Shown here: positions 52,514 to 62,122 of the stretch, piece by piece
Position numbering within the stretch: the stretch's first letter is position 1
Layout of the letters: every line of letters begins with the position of its first letter
Assembly: GCA_963770485.1 (NCBI GenBank)
Contig: CAVYPX010000018.1
Coordinates: 1-64,000 of the forward strand
DNA from: CAVVEC01 sp963770485
GTDB lineage: Bacteria > Acidobacteriota > Terriglobia > Terriglobales > Acidobacteriaceae
Reading direction: 5' to 3'
Length of the DNA stretch: 64,000 nt
Notes under the pieces: generated by a model
Databases searched by the model: none
What the model saw: the letters and a program-made list of their open reading frames with translations, nothing else
Told to the model about the DNA's origin: nothing
Program-made: the position numbers and the translations under genes

Positions 52514-54106
52514 TTGGCACTCGACGAAAACATCTACAAACTGCGACTGGAGAAGCTCAAGCAGATTGAAGCGTTGGGACAGCAGGTCTATCCGACCCAG
52601 TATGACTTCACTCATACCATCCCCACAATTCTTGCGGAGTACTCGGAAAAGTCGGCGGAGGAACTGCAGAACGCACGCATCGACGTGCGGGTCGCCGGCA
52701 GAATCATGGCCATCCGCCTCATGGGCAAGGCGGGGTTCGCCCACCTGCAGCAAGGCGGACAGAAGCTGCAAATCTACGTCAAGAAAGACGCGGTCGGCGA
52801 AAAAGGCTTCGAACTCTACAAACTGCTCGACCTGGGCGATCACATCGGGGTCAGCGGATACCTGTTCCGCACACGCACCGGCGAACTCACCGTGCACGTC
52901 GAAACGATCACCTTCCTATCCAAAGATCTGCTGCCCTTGCCCGAAAAGTGGCACGGCCTGACCGACGTGGAGCTTCGCTACCGCCAGCGCTACGTTGATC
53001 TGGTGATGAATCCCGAAGTGCGCGAAGTCTTTCTGAAACGCAGCAAGCTGGTGCAATCGATGCGGCGGTTTCTGGACGCGCAGGGCTTCGTCGAAGTCGA
53101 GACTCCAATGATGCAGCCGATCGCGGGCGGTGCCGTCGCCAAGCCGTTCGTTACGCACCACAACACGCTGGACATGGATCTCTACCTGCGCATCGCGCCC
53201 GAGCTTTATCTGAAGCGGCTCACTGTCGGGGGGTTTGACCGTGTGTACGAGATCAACCGCAATTTCCGCAACGAAGGCTTGGGCTGGCGCTGGAATCCCG
53301 AGTTCACCATGCTCGAGTTCTACCAGGCTTATACCGACTATCGCGGAGTTATGGACCTTACCCAGCAGTTGATCACGCAAGCTGCAATCGACGTGAACGG
53401 GACGACGAAATCGAAGTGGGGAGAACACGAACTCGACTGGGCAGAGTCAAATTGGCGACGCATGACCATGCGCGAAGCGATCATTCATTATTGGCCGGAG
53501 GCGGCAGGGGCGAAACCCGCCATGTCGGACTTCGCTTCGCACGAGTCGGTGAAGGCGTTAGTTCACCGTTTCAATCACTTCATAAGGGCCGCGAAGAACG
53601 CGCTCCACGGAGTCACCACAACCCGCGTAGCCTACGACCCCAACGAACCTCCGGGCAAAACCATCGCGAATCTCTTTGAGGCAACGGCCGAGGAACAATT
53701 GATTCAGCCGACCATTATCTACGAGTTCCCTACCGCTGTCTCCCCGCTCTCCAAACAGAAAGCGGACGAGCCCGAGTGGACCGAGCGCTGGGAGATTTTC
53801 GCCGGGCAGATGGAGATTTCCAACGGCTTCAGCGAGCTGAACGATCCCGAGGACCAGCGCCGGCGCTTCGAGCAGCAGCTCAAAGAACGTGAGCGCGGCG
53901 ACGAAGAGGCTCATCAGATGGACGAGGATTATATTCGCGCGCTCTCATACGGAATGCCTCCGGCGGGCGGCGTAGGCGTGGGCGTGGACCGGTTAGCCAT
54001 GTTGCTGACCGACTCGCACACCATTCGTGATGTGATCCTGTTTCCGCTGTTGCGCCCGGAAAGAAGTTCAACCACAGAGGACACAGGGAACACGGAGGGG
54101 AAATAG
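52514..54106 (+). CDS. lysS: Lysyl-tRNA synthetase, class II
   Basis: A 530-residue enzyme that charges tRNA-Lys with lysine in the cytoplasm. It starts with TTG, behind AAAGGAA. An OB-fold anticodon domain (residues 50-150, GRIMAIRLMGKAGFAHLQQG) is followed by the class II catalytic domain. Motif 2 has FRNEGLGWRWNPEFTMLEFY, and motif 3 is GVGVGVDRLAMLLTDSHTIR. The C-terminus (SSTTEDTGNTEGK) is encoded by a CACAGAGGACACAGGG word repeat, so the true end of the protein may have been extended by a repeat. Confidence 0.95.
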   Translation: MALDENIYKLRLEKLKQIEALGQQVYPTQYDFTHTIPTILAEYSEKSAEELQNARIDVRVAGRIMAIRLMGKAGFAHLQQGGQKLQIYVKKDAVGEKGFELYKLLDLGDHIGVSGYLFRTRTGELTVHVETITFLSKDLLPLPEKWHGLTDVELRYRQRYVDLVMNPEVREVFLKRSKLVQSMRRFLDAQGFVEVETPMMQPIAGGAVAKPFVTHHNTLDMDLYLRIAPELYLKRLTVGGFDRVYEINRNFRNEGLGWRWNPEFTMLEFYQAYTDYRGVMDLTQQLITQAAIDVNGTTKSKWGEHELDWAESNWRRMTMREAIIHYWPEAAGAKPAMSDFASHESVKALVHRFNHFIRAAKNALHGVTTTRVAYDPNEPPGKTIANLFEATAEEQLIQPTIIYEFPTAVSPLSKQKADEPEWTERWEIFAGQMEISNGFSELNDPEDQRRRFEQQLKERERGDEEAHQMDEDYIRALSYGMPPAGGVGVGVDRLAMLLTDSHTIRDVILFPLLRPERSSTTEDTGNTEGK

Positions 54107-54110
54107 ACCT

Positions 54111-54276
54111 GTCATCCTGGGCTGCCTTCAAGCTGCGCAGGATCTAGGAACGGCGTCATCCTGAACCGGCTTCAGCCGGTGAAGGATCCCGCGCGGACGA
54201 CGAGAATGCCCACGGCGAAGCATTGAACATCGCGCTCCACGCGAGATCCTTCGTGGCCAAGGTCACTCAGGATGAC
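54111..54276. repeat. GTCATCC element array between lysS and the PLP decarboxylase
   Basis: A half element at 54111-54147 (GTCATCCTGGGC...GCAGGATC) and a full one at 54155-54276 (GTCATCCTGAACCGGCTTCAG to GTCACTCAGGATGAC). The latter has CCGGCTTCAGCCGG as its left stem. Adjacent copies suggest repeated insertion at this spot. Confidence 0.7.
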
Positions 54277-54359
54277 GTCCCCCGGTGAGAATTACCTTTT
54301 GCCCGCAAGTTTCGGATAGACGTCCCGCTTCTTTTCCCGGAGACTGGAATCAAATTCCC

Positions 54360-55802
54360 ATGCGCTTCGACCTGGATTCCGCCACGCGCCGCCGTCTCGG
54401 TTATCGTCTCATTGACCAGATTGACAGCTTCTTCTCTTCCCTGCCCGACCGTCCGGTGCAGCTTCCCGCTGAACAGCGGACTTTCGGAGCGTTGAACGAT
54501 CCTCTCCCCGAGGAGGGAGCCCCTCCCGATCAAGTTCTGGACGAAATCTTTCGCGAACTGGTGGACAAGGGCTTCCACGTACCCAGCGCCAACTATTTCG
54601 GGCTGATGAACCCTACTCCCACCTACATGGGGGTTCTGGCGGACGCGCTGGTGTCTGCTCTCAACCCGCAACTGGCGAGCGTCAAGCGTTCACAACTGGC
54701 GTCGAAGATTGAGCACGAAACCGTTCGCTGGATCGGAGAGCGAGTAGGCTGGCCCGGCGAATTTAACGGAACTTTCACCACCGGCGGCAACGAAGCTAAT
54801 TTCAGCGGAATGGCACTGGCCTTGGCGGCAAAGTTCCCCAATGTTATCGAAGAGGGCGTGGCCTCCATTGGCGGGCAGCCGGTGCTCTATGCCTCCGACG
54901 AAGCCCATCACTCGATTGACAAGTCCGCGGGCCTGCTGGGCATCGGACGCACAGCCCTACGGCGCATTGCCGTGAACCAAGGCGTGCAGCTCGATCCACA
55001 AGTTTTGCAGCGAACCATCACAGCGGATGTTGCGGGCGGCAAGAAGCCCTTCTGCGTCGTAGCCACAGCCGGGACAACGAATTCCGGCGCCGTGGACGAT
55101 CTTCTTACCATCGCAGAAATCTGCCGGCTCTACCAGCTATGGTTGCACGTGGACGGAGCTTACGGGGGCTCAGCCATCTTTTCCGATCGCCATCGCCACC
55201 TGCTGCGCGGCATAGAGCAGGCTGATTCCATCACCATTGACCCACACAAATGGATGGCGGTGCCGCTGGCCGCTGGCGTGATTCTCACCTGTCATCCCGA
55301 GCTGCTGGAGCGGGCTTTTGCCGTCGCGGCTCCGTATATGCCGAAGGCGACCGAAGTTAAAGGGATCGATAACTCACGCATCAGCGCCCAATGGACGCGG
55401 CGCATGAACTCGCTCAAACTTTGGTTGACGCTGCGAGTCCATGGCCGGAATGCGTACCAGGAACACATCGATCGCCAGCTCAACTTGGCACGGAGTTTTG
55501 TGGCGTGGGTGGACTCTTCCGAGCACTTCCAAATGGCTGCGCCGCAAGTGTTGCCAATTGTCGCGTTCCGGCTTAAGGCGGATAACTTCGGTGCGGAAGA
55601 ACTGGCCGCCGCCCATGCCGGCGTGGTGGAAGAAGTCACGCGTGACGGCAGCCGCTGGATCTCGGAAACCAGAGTCAACGGCCGCAGCGTGCTGCGAATG
55701 ATGGTAGTCAGCTATCTGACCGAGGAACGCCACCTGCACGCTTTGGAAAACGCCTTGACCGCGGCTGCCATAAAGATCGGGGTCGACCGCACGGTGGGGT
55801 AG
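54360..55802 (+). CDS. PLP-dependent decarboxylase, group II
   Basis: A 480-residue enzyme of the amino acid decarboxylase fold, from the ATG at 54360. Lys297 in IDPHKWMAVPLAAG is the PLP-binding residue. Other conserved parts are NYFGLMNPTPTYMGVLADAL, FTTGGNEANFSGMALALA and WLHVDGAYGGSAIF. It resembles aromatic-L-amino-acid or glutamate-type decarboxylases of the group II family. The substrate cannot be told from sequence. It would act in the cytoplasm. The ribosome binding site is weak (GGAGA 17 nt away). Confidence 0.9.
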   Translation: MRFDLDSATRRRLGYRLIDQIDSFFSSLPDRPVQLPAEQRTFGALNDPLPEEGAPPDQVLDEIFRELVDKGFHVPSANYFGLMNPTPTYMGVLADALVSALNPQLASVKRSQLASKIEHETVRWIGERVGWPGEFNGTFTTGGNEANFSGMALALAAKFPNVIEEGVASIGGQPVLYASDEAHHSIDKSAGLLGIGRTALRRIAVNQGVQLDPQVLQRTITADVAGGKKPFCVVATAGTTNSGAVDDLLTIAEICRLYQLWLHVDGAYGGSAIFSDRHRHLLRGIEQADSITIDPHKWMAVPLAAGVILTCHPELLERAFAVAAPYMPKATEVKGIDNSRISAQWTRRMNSLKLWLTLRVHGRNAYQEHIDRQLNLARSFVAWVDSSEHFQMAAPQVLPIVAFRLKADNFGAEELAAAHAGVVEEVTRDGSRWISETRVNGRSVLRMMVVSYLTEERHLHALENALTAAAIKIGVDRTVG

Positions 55803-56217
55803 CCAAGTTGATTCCGGGTATCCAGGAACGCACTAGGAATGGTGCACCAATCCGTCCTACGCTTGGCTTAGTTTCTAACTCCACCAACATGCGGCGCTAT
55901 CGTAGTGTCCTTCATGGACGCTGGGTCGGTAGCGCTTTGCACTTTCTGCAGATTCTGGATCGTGGCTCAGTTTGATTTGTCATCCCGAGCCAGCGTTCTT
56001 TGCGCAGCGTGGGATCTGGGCGAGCCGCGCGATGTGTCGCGCACTCCGCGACACCATAATCGCGCGTTTGGCTCGCTTCCCTATCAAACGGACCCACTGC
56101 CGGACTCTGCCACAGCGGGACACCCTTCGCGGATTTGCCTTTTCAAAATTCAGGGCGTGACCGCCAGAACAGTTTCGCGTCATACTGGCATGGGGCAAGC
56201 TGCCCTAACCAGTTTCG
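55803..56217. other. Non-coding gap holding a MITE-like copy
   Basis: 415 bp between the decarboxylase and the TonB receptor. Besides the element at 55962-56098, I see no gene or clear promoter. Confidence 0.5.
55962..56098. mobile_element. MITE-like element, copy 2 (137 bp)
   Basis: GTGGCTCAGTTTGATTTGTC at the left matches the copy at 32644-32661 almost exactly, and the interior has GCGTTCTTTGCGC, GGCGAGCCGCGCGA and ATCGCGCGTTTGGC. The right end (ATCAAACGGACCCACT) is a diverged inverted copy. Likely a non-autonomous element. Confidence 0.65.
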
Positions 56218-58530
56218 ATGAAGAAATGCCTCCTTCCGATTCTCCTCCTGGCGCTCCAGCTCCATGCCCAGAGCAATAGGGGAGAGCTGCGCCTGAAGGT
56301 AACGGACCCGGACGGGCTGGGCGTAAGAAGTTCCGTCGAACTGGTCAGCGAAGCCAACCAGTTCCAGGAAACGTTCGTCACCGACGAAGCCGGAACGCTG
56401 GCTGCCCAACGTCTTCCTTTCGGGCTGTATAGAATCGAAGTCCGGCGCGAGGGATTCGCACCCTTCTCGAACTCGCTTGAAATCCGCTCCGCCATCCCCG
56501 CCGAATACCATGTGACTCTCCGCATCGCCGCCATGAGTACGTCCGTGACTGTCCACGACGCAGGCACGCTGATCGATCCTCATCGCACCGGCGCCATCAA
56601 CCAGATCGGGAAGGAAGCAATCGCGCATCGAACATCCTCTTTGCCCGGCCGTTCGACGGTGGACCTGGTAGATTCGCAGCCGGGCTGGCTCTATGAAGGC
56701 AATGCCGTGCTGCATCCGCGTGGGTCGGAATACCAGACCCAGTTCGTCGTGGATGGGGTTCCCCTCACCGACAACCGCTCGCCAAGTTTTGGCCCGGAAA
56801 TTGAAGCGGACGATGTGGAGTCCGTCAGCGTCTACACCGCCGGGATTCCGGCCGAATACGGAAGAAAAATGGGTGGTGTGGTCGAGATGACCACCGATAA
56901 GGCTTCACAGCCCGGCTTCCACGGCACCATCGTCCTCGGCGGGGGCAGCTTCGATACCGCCGATGGCTACCTTCAAACCCAGTATGGATGGGGCAAGAAC
57001 ACGCTGGGAGTCAGTGCCGCAGGCGCTAGGACCAGCCGCTACCTGAATCCCCCGGTGGTCCAGAACTACACCAATACCGCGACCACGGGTGATTTCGGAA
57101 TTCACTACGAACGGGACCTTACGCCCAGCGACCGCCTCGGCCTGATCCTGCGCCGCGCCCTGTCCCGGTTCCAAGTTCCCAATGAGATCGTGCAAGAGCA
57201 GGGCGGGCAAAGGCAGTACGGAAACAATTTCGAAACCGTGGGGATTCTGTCTTACGAGCACATCTTTACGCCCAACGTTCTGGGCGATTTTCGCGCGATG
57301 GTCAGAGATGATACCGGTAACCTGTCGTCGAACCCCGCATCCACCCCCATTCTCGCCTTTCAGGAGCGTGGTTTTCGCGAGGCTTACCTGAAGGGAACGG
57401 TTTCGGTTCATCAAGGCAGGCAAGAATGGAAAGCGGGATTCGAGGGGGACTTCACCCACATCAGCGAAGCCTTCCGGGACGCGATCACTGACCCGACGCA
57501 ATTTGACCCGGGCACGCCCGCGACTTTTCAATTCTTCGGCACCCGACCGGACCTTGAGCAATCCGGGTTCGTCCAAGACCAGATTCGCATGGGGAAATGG
57601 ACCGCCAGCCTGGGCCTGCGCTGGGATCACTATCAGTTGCTGGTGAATCAGAACGCGGTCAGCCCGCGCCTGGGAATTGCGCGCTATTTCCCCTCCGCCG
57701 ATCTGGTGCTCCATGCCGCTTACGACCGAGTCTTCCAAACTCCGGCGTTCGAGAATATCCTGCTCTCCAGTTCCCCCCAGGTCGTTTCCCTCGATCCCGA
57801 GGTTCTGCGATTGCCGGTGCTGCCTTCGCATGGCAATTATTATGAGGTTGGGCTAACCAAGGGATTCCTCCAGAAGTTCAAGCTGGATGTGAATGGTTTC
57901 GATCGCGTGGTCAACAACTATGCCGACGATCAACAACTGCTCGATACCAGCGTCAGCTTCCCCATCGCCTTTCGCAACGCCAACATCTACGGAGCGGAAG
58001 GCAAGCTCGACCTCCCGCACTGGGGGCGCCTGTCGGGATTCATCTCCTATTCTTATATGGTGGGTACTGTCCATCTTCCGGTGACTGGCGGGCTCTTCCT
58101 CGGTGTGGACGCCACTCGGGCTCTCCGTCAGACGAATGGACGTTTTTTCGATTCTCAGGACCAGCGCAACACGCTACGGACACGCTTCCGCTATCAACTG
58201 ACGCAGCGGGTGTGGGCGGCCCTGGGCGGCGAATACGGCTCCGGCCTTCCGGTGGAATTCGATGGCACCGTGCAACAGGCCATCGCCCAGTACGGCCAGC
58301 AAATCATCAATCGGGTGAATTTTGACCGCGGCCGCGTGCGACCTTCGCTCTCCATAGACGCCTCGGTGGGAGCCGACATCTACAAGAAAGAAAAAGTCAG
58401 TATGCGGCTGCAAGCCGATGCTGAAAACTTGAACAATCGTTTGAATCTTATTGATTTTGCAGGACTGTTCTCTGGCAATTCCGTAGCCCCGCCGCGCAGT
58501 TATGCGCTCCGTTTAACCACGAACTTCTAG
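56218..58530 (+). CDS. TonB-dependent receptor with carboxypeptidase regulatory-like domain
   Basis: A 770-residue outer-membrane protein. A signal peptide (MKKCLLPILLLALQLHAQS) is followed by a carboxypeptidase regulatory-like beta-sandwich (residues 20-105, ELRLKVTDPDGLGVRSSVEL). The plug domain has QTQFVVDGVPLTDNRSPSFG (about 174-193) and ESVSVYTAGIPAEYGRKMGG (about 202-221). The rest is a 22-strand barrel, ending in the terminal Phe needed for assembly (YALRLTTNF). It would import a large substrate, such as a carbohydrate or a siderophore, powered by TonB. No RBS is visible before the ATG, and no substrate gene is adjacent. Confidence 0.9.
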   Translation: MKKCLLPILLLALQLHAQSNRGELRLKVTDPDGLGVRSSVELVSEANQFQETFVTDEAGTLAAQRLPFGLYRIEVRREGFAPFSNSLEIRSAIPAEYHVTLRIAAMSTSVTVHDAGTLIDPHRTGAINQIGKEAIAHRTSSLPGRSTVDLVDSQPGWLYEGNAVLHPRGSEYQTQFVVDGVPLTDNRSPSFGPEIEADDVESVSVYTAGIPAEYGRKMGGVVEMTTDKASQPGFHGTIVLGGGSFDTADGYLQTQYGWGKNTLGVSAAGARTSRYLNPPVVQNYTNTATTGDFGIHYERDLTPSDRLGLILRRALSRFQVPNEIVQEQGGQRQYGNNFETVGILSYEHIFTPNVLGDFRAMVRDDTGNLSSNPASTPILAFQERGFREAYLKGTVSVHQGRQEWKAGFEGDFTHISEAFRDAITDPTQFDPGTPATFQFFGTRPDLEQSGFVQDQIRMGKWTASLGLRWDHYQLLVNQNAVSPRLGIARYFPSADLVLHAAYDRVFQTPAFENILLSSSPQVVSLDPEVLRLPVLPSHGNYYEVGLTKGFLQKFKLDVNGFDRVVNNYADDQQLLDTSVSFPIAFRNANIYGAEGKLDLPHWGRLSGFISYSYMVGTVHLPVTGGLFLGVDATRALRQTNGRFFDSQDQRNTLRTRFRYQLTQRVWAALGGEYGSGLPVEFDGTVQQAIAQYGQQIINRVNFDRGRVRPSLSIDASVGADIYKKEKVSMRLQADAENLNNRLNLIDFAGLFSGNSVAPPRSYALRLTTNF

Positions 58531-58943
58531 CGGCTTGGCGAAAACAATCCCTTGCTGTCATCCCGAGCGCCGCGAGGGATCTGTAGTCCTTCACGATATA
58601 AGACGTGCTGCATGGCGTTCCCGCCGGTCGCACATAAAATCGGTTTCAACGGAGGGAACCCTATGACTGTACCCACACTGGTGAGTGCTTGTGCGGGAAA
58701 CAGACAGTTTTCTAGTTCCCCGATTCAAATACAACTCCCATAACCGCGATTATCTGGCCGTAGTGCCAAAGACGGTGATTCTTGACGGCTTGTGGAAGGG
58801 ATTCCCGCCCGCGATTCGGTCGGCATCGGTAAAGAAAGGCTGAAACGGGCTGGCTTAGTGCTATACTCCGGGACTGCTGTGAGGATTGGCTTTCGCTCCC
58901 CTCCCTTTTCCCCGGCTACATTTCCGAAGTGAGGTAACGATCT
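58531..58943. other. Non-coding gap with a GTCATCC half element and a possible 26-residue frame
   Basis: 413 bp. GTCATCCCGAGCGCCGCGAG at 58557 is a half element. A 26-residue open frame at 58663-58743 (MTVPTLVSACAGNRQFSSSP...) has a strong GGAGGG site upstream and could be a leader peptide, but nothing else supports it. TATACT at 58862-58867 may be the -10 box of GloVer gene 6. Confidence 0.45.
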
Positions 58944-60224
58944 ATGCGACGGAAACCCTGCTCCAAAATGATGGTGGTTTTGGCCACTCTAGCGATTGCT
59001 CTGGTTTTGGTGCCCAGCAGTTGGGCTGCCGACAAAGAAAAAGTGCTTTATAGCTTCAAAGGCGGCACAGATGGTACTACACCCGTCGGCACGCTGGCGG
59101 CGGACGTAGCAGGAAATCTGTATGGCGTTACCCTCAGTGGAGGTATGAACGGGACCGGCACGGCGTTCAAGCTGACCCGCTCAAGCAAGGTCTGGAAAGA
59201 GACCGTACTCCATACCTTCGGAAGTGGCAACGACGGAGCCAATCCCTACAATGTGATTCTTGACCGCGCAGGAAACGTTTACGGCACAACTGCCATCGGC
59301 GGGGGCGCGCAAAAGCTATGTTCAGAGGGATGCGGAACGGTGTTCGCACTAACGCGGAACGCGCGCGGCAAGTGGAGCGAAAGGATAATTCATCGGTTCA
59401 AACCGGGGCAAGGTGACGGTGCCGGCCCCTACGGAGTGTTGATACTGGACGCTTCAGGCAACATCTACGGGACTACTTCGCAGGGAGGCACCGGAAGTTG
59501 CAATGGCGGCTGCGGCACAGTGTTCGAGATGACGCCTCGTAAGGGCAACGAGTGGAGCGAGCGCGTCTTATATAGCTTTGCGGGCGGTGATGACGGGAGC
59601 TGGCCTTATGCGGGATTGCTTGTGGACGCGAAGGGCAACATGTATGGTACGACCGGTGAGGGGGGACAGTACGACAATGGCACGGTCTTCCAGATGGTCC
59701 TGTCTGGTAGAATCTGGACGAAGACGACACTCTACAGCTTTCGTGGTTATCCGAGTGACGGCGAAACACCAGGGGACAGCTCTTTGATTTTTGATAAGGC
59801 TGGCAATTTGTATGGCACTACGGCCTACGGGGGTACTCACGCCTGCGGTTGCTGTGGATGCGGAACAGTCTTCGAGTTGCACAGTTCAAACGGACAGTGG
59901 TCTGAGGGCGTACTGCACGACTTCACCGGCAGGAAGGATGATAGATACCCCTTTGGGCCGGTTTTCGACGGGGCTGGCCATCTGTATGGGACAACCTCCG
60001 GCCAGATAAATGGGCAGGCAGGGACGGTCTTCGAGCTAATTCCTTCCTCGGAAGAATGGAAGGAACAGGTAGTCTATGGTTTTCGGCGTGGCCGCGACGG
60101 GTATGCGCCGAGCGGAGGAGTCGTAAGGAGAGCAGGTGACCTGTATGGCGTAGCTGCGTTTGGCGGCGACCTGAATTGCGGAGAAGGATATGGGTGCGGG
60201 GTGATTTTCGAGGTTATACCCTAG
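58944..60224 (+). CDS. GloVer-repeat exported protein 6
   Basis: A 426-residue protein starting at an ATG behind GAGG. Signal segment: MMVVLATLAIALVLVPSSWAA, which shares the VPSSWAA ending with GloVer gene 2. About nine repeats follow, with LYGTT, GTVFELTxxxxxWSERVLYSF and Cys pairs (KLCSEGCGTVFAL, GSCNGGCGTVFEM). This copy and copy 2 form one subtype, with long Trp-rich repeats (about 50 residues). Confidence 0.88.
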   Translation: MRRKPCSKMMVVLATLAIALVLVPSSWAADKEKVLYSFKGGTDGTTPVGTLAADVAGNLYGVTLSGGMNGTGTAFKLTRSSKVWKETVLHTFGSGNDGANPYNVILDRAGNVYGTTAIGGGAQKLCSEGCGTVFALTRNARGKWSERIIHRFKPGQGDGAGPYGVLILDASGNIYGTTSQGGTGSCNGGCGTVFEMTPRKGNEWSERVLYSFAGGDDGSWPYAGLLVDAKGNMYGTTGEGGQYDNGTVFQMVLSGRIWTKTTLYSFRGYPSDGETPGDSSLIFDKAGNLYGTTAYGGTHACGCCGCGTVFELHSSNGQWSEGVLHDFTGRKDDRYPFGPVFDGAGHLYGTTSGQINGQAGTVFELIPSSEEWKEQVVYGFRRGRDGYAPSGGVVRRAGDLYGVAAFGGDLNCGEGYGCGVIFEVIP

Positions 60225-60310
60225 TTTGTGTCGAACTGGTTCGCGCGGAATTGGGAGAGACGATTTCCGCCTCTCCCCGTCTTGGGCATTTTTCGGCTAG
60301 TTGCGGCGTG

Positions 60311-60871
60311 CTACGGGCAGAAGCCGTTGCCCTTGTAGCAATTGAATATTTGCGTCTGCCATTTGCAAGTAGTTTGGTTATTTTGCTCTCCCGGACACTG
60401 AGTTTGGGTGGTGTCGAAGTATTCCCCGGTGCCCCAGAATGTTACGTTATCGGGGTCAATGCTCACGCTGACGTATTCTCCCCAGATGTTGTCGGATGCG
60501 TCCGCGCCCGTCGCGCTAGCGGTCACTGCTGGTGTGCTCTCGGTCCCTAAAAGGTCAATCCTTGCCATGTAAGGACTGGGGTCGGTGGTCCCATTGCCAA
60601 CACTGAACGTGTAGCCGATGTTTTGATTCTTGTCGATAGCATTACTCGGCATCCAGTAGAAGAGCGCAGGCGTACTTCCAACATCTTGGAAGTCCCCCTG
60701 ATAGACGAGTGTGGGCGCCGTACTGGGGCTGACCGGGCCAGCGAGTGTGTAGTAACGCACTCCAGTGCGCTGGGTGGTATTGTCCTCCTGAATCGTCTGG
60801 GTGACCGCCATGTACTCGCATGAAGTGTACGAGACACGGCCCTCTGTGCAAGGACTGATGTTCTTCGACAA
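60311..60871 (-). pseudogene. C-terminal remnant of a larger exported protein
   Basis: A 186-residue frame with a TTG start at 60871, directly after a stop in the same frame and 12 bp past the LuxR stop. It starts inside a fold (CEYMAVTQTIQEDNTTQRTG) and has no signal peptide. Its end, VTFWGTGEYFDTTQTQCPGE then WQTQIFNCYKGNGFCP, resembles the C-terminus of large exported acidobacterial proteins, which are several hundred residues long. I read it as a remnant that lost its N-terminal part. Extant translation is not excluded. Confidence 0.6.
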
Positions 60872-60883
60872 TACTGCCTGCGT

Positions 60884-61681
60884 TTACGCGTGTTTTTCCG
60901 GAGAGGAACCGCTTCGCGGATGGCGGCGAGAATCCTCGGGACCGTTGTGCGGCCGTCCGGCAGCGGTAGAGTGCTTCACTCCCTTTTCCGACGACGGCGC
61001 TGATCCCAAGTTGAAGGCGTACAGCACGACTTCCACCCGGCTGGAGACTCCTAGTTTGTCGAAGACGCGGAAGAGATAATTTTTGACGGTGTGCTCGGTG
61101 AGCTTCAAGTGCCGGGCAATCTCCCGGTTCGACAAGCCATCGGCCACGCAGCGAACCACGTCCTGCTCACGTTTGGAGAGCACCGACAAGCCGCTGGCAT
61201 CAGTCAGGCGCATCGGCATCGCCTCGGAAACCGCGTCGAGCAGGTAGCCGAGTTCGCGGCTGTTGGCCCACACCTGGCCCAGATGAGCCGAGTAAATACA
61301 TTTGGCCAGAGATTTCAGGGATTCCGTGCGGCAGAATACGCCGCGGGCGCCGGCGCGAAACGCCTCCAGAACCGCGCTGCGTTTGGAACTGTCCAGCAGC
61401 ATGACGACGCGAACCCCGGGGTGCGAGGTGCGCAGCTGGCGGGCTACCTGAAGCCCCAACTTGGGATTGTCCTGCAACATCGGGCTCAACAGGACTACGT
61501 CAGGCTTTTCGCTGTCTATGGCGGCCAGAATCGCAGCCTCGGTGGGTTCGGTTTCAATGATCTGGAAGCGCTTATCCCGCGCCAGGGCATCGGCCAGGAG
61601 TTGGCTCGTCATGCGCGTGCTGTCGGCAGCCAACACCCGAATGGGCTGTGTTACTTCCGGCGAAGAATCTGGAGCTGACAT
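60884..61681 (-). CDS. LuxR-family regulator with degenerate receiver domain
   Basis: A 265-residue protein from the ATG at 61681; the upstream extension to 61930 has no domain features. Residues 13-130 form a response-regulator receiver, but the phospho-acceptor Asp is Ser66 (DVVLLSPML, normally DVVLLDxxM). One of the two acidic Asp residues is lost (AAD20ST), and the usual Lys is Arg (CRTES). So it is probably not phosphorylated. A GerE-type helix-turn-helix is at about 170-225 (LSKREQDVVRCVADGLSNRE, HTVKNYLFRVFDKLG). It binds DNA as a dimer, perhaps under another signal. Confidence 0.87.
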   Translation of the reverse strand: MSAPDSSPEVTQPIRVLAADSTRMTSQLLADALARDKRFQIIETEPTEAAILAAIDSEKPDVVLLSPMLQDNPKLGLQVARQLRTSHPGVRVVMLLDSSKRSAVLEAFRAGARGVFCRTESLKSLAKCIYSAHLGQVWANSRELGYLLDAVSEAMPMRLTDASGLSVLSKREQDVVRCVADGLSNREIARHLKLTEHTVKNYLFRVFDKLGVSSRVEVVLYAFNLGSAPSSEKGVKHSTAAGRPHNGPEDSRRHPRSGSSPEKHA

Positions 61682-62122
61682 GGGACTTGCGGCAACAACC
61701 AAAACCCTCCTCACCGCCCTTTTCTCGCCCCCTGTGCCTCGATAGCAGACACACCGGGCCGCTGCCCTGCCGGGCGGTTCATACTTCACGGTAGCCTCCC
61801 GGTTTTGCGGGTGTAAACAGTACTTTCGTACCCAGAAGTACATGTATGACGGTTGGAGTTCCACTTCTCCTAACAAGCTGCGGCAAAAGTCCCGGTTGAG
61901 TTGATCTTGGGTGGCGCAGCGCTTCAGCATGTGCGATAACCGGCCTGTTGTTCGGAACTGGCTTTAGCCGCTGGGGTCAAAACGCAGGTTGGGAAAGGTT
62001 CTCTGGTCGCGGCGAGCCGGGGGACAAAAGCAGCCCGGCCGTGAGACTATGAATTCTTCGCGCTTTGGGCATGTCCGAAGGATTGCCGGCTGTCAGGGAA
62101 CTGCGGGAATGGAGAAAACAGC
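61682..62122. other. Non-coding gap before galE
   Basis: 441 bp divergent between the LuxR and galE genes. I see no promoter with confidence and no RNA gene. AATTGT/GCTGGGG-like words are not repeated. Confidence 0.4.

Noticed and set aside
58663..58743. 26-residue peptide with a good ribosome binding site
   Set aside because: No conserved motif or partner; noted in the gap entry but too short to call.
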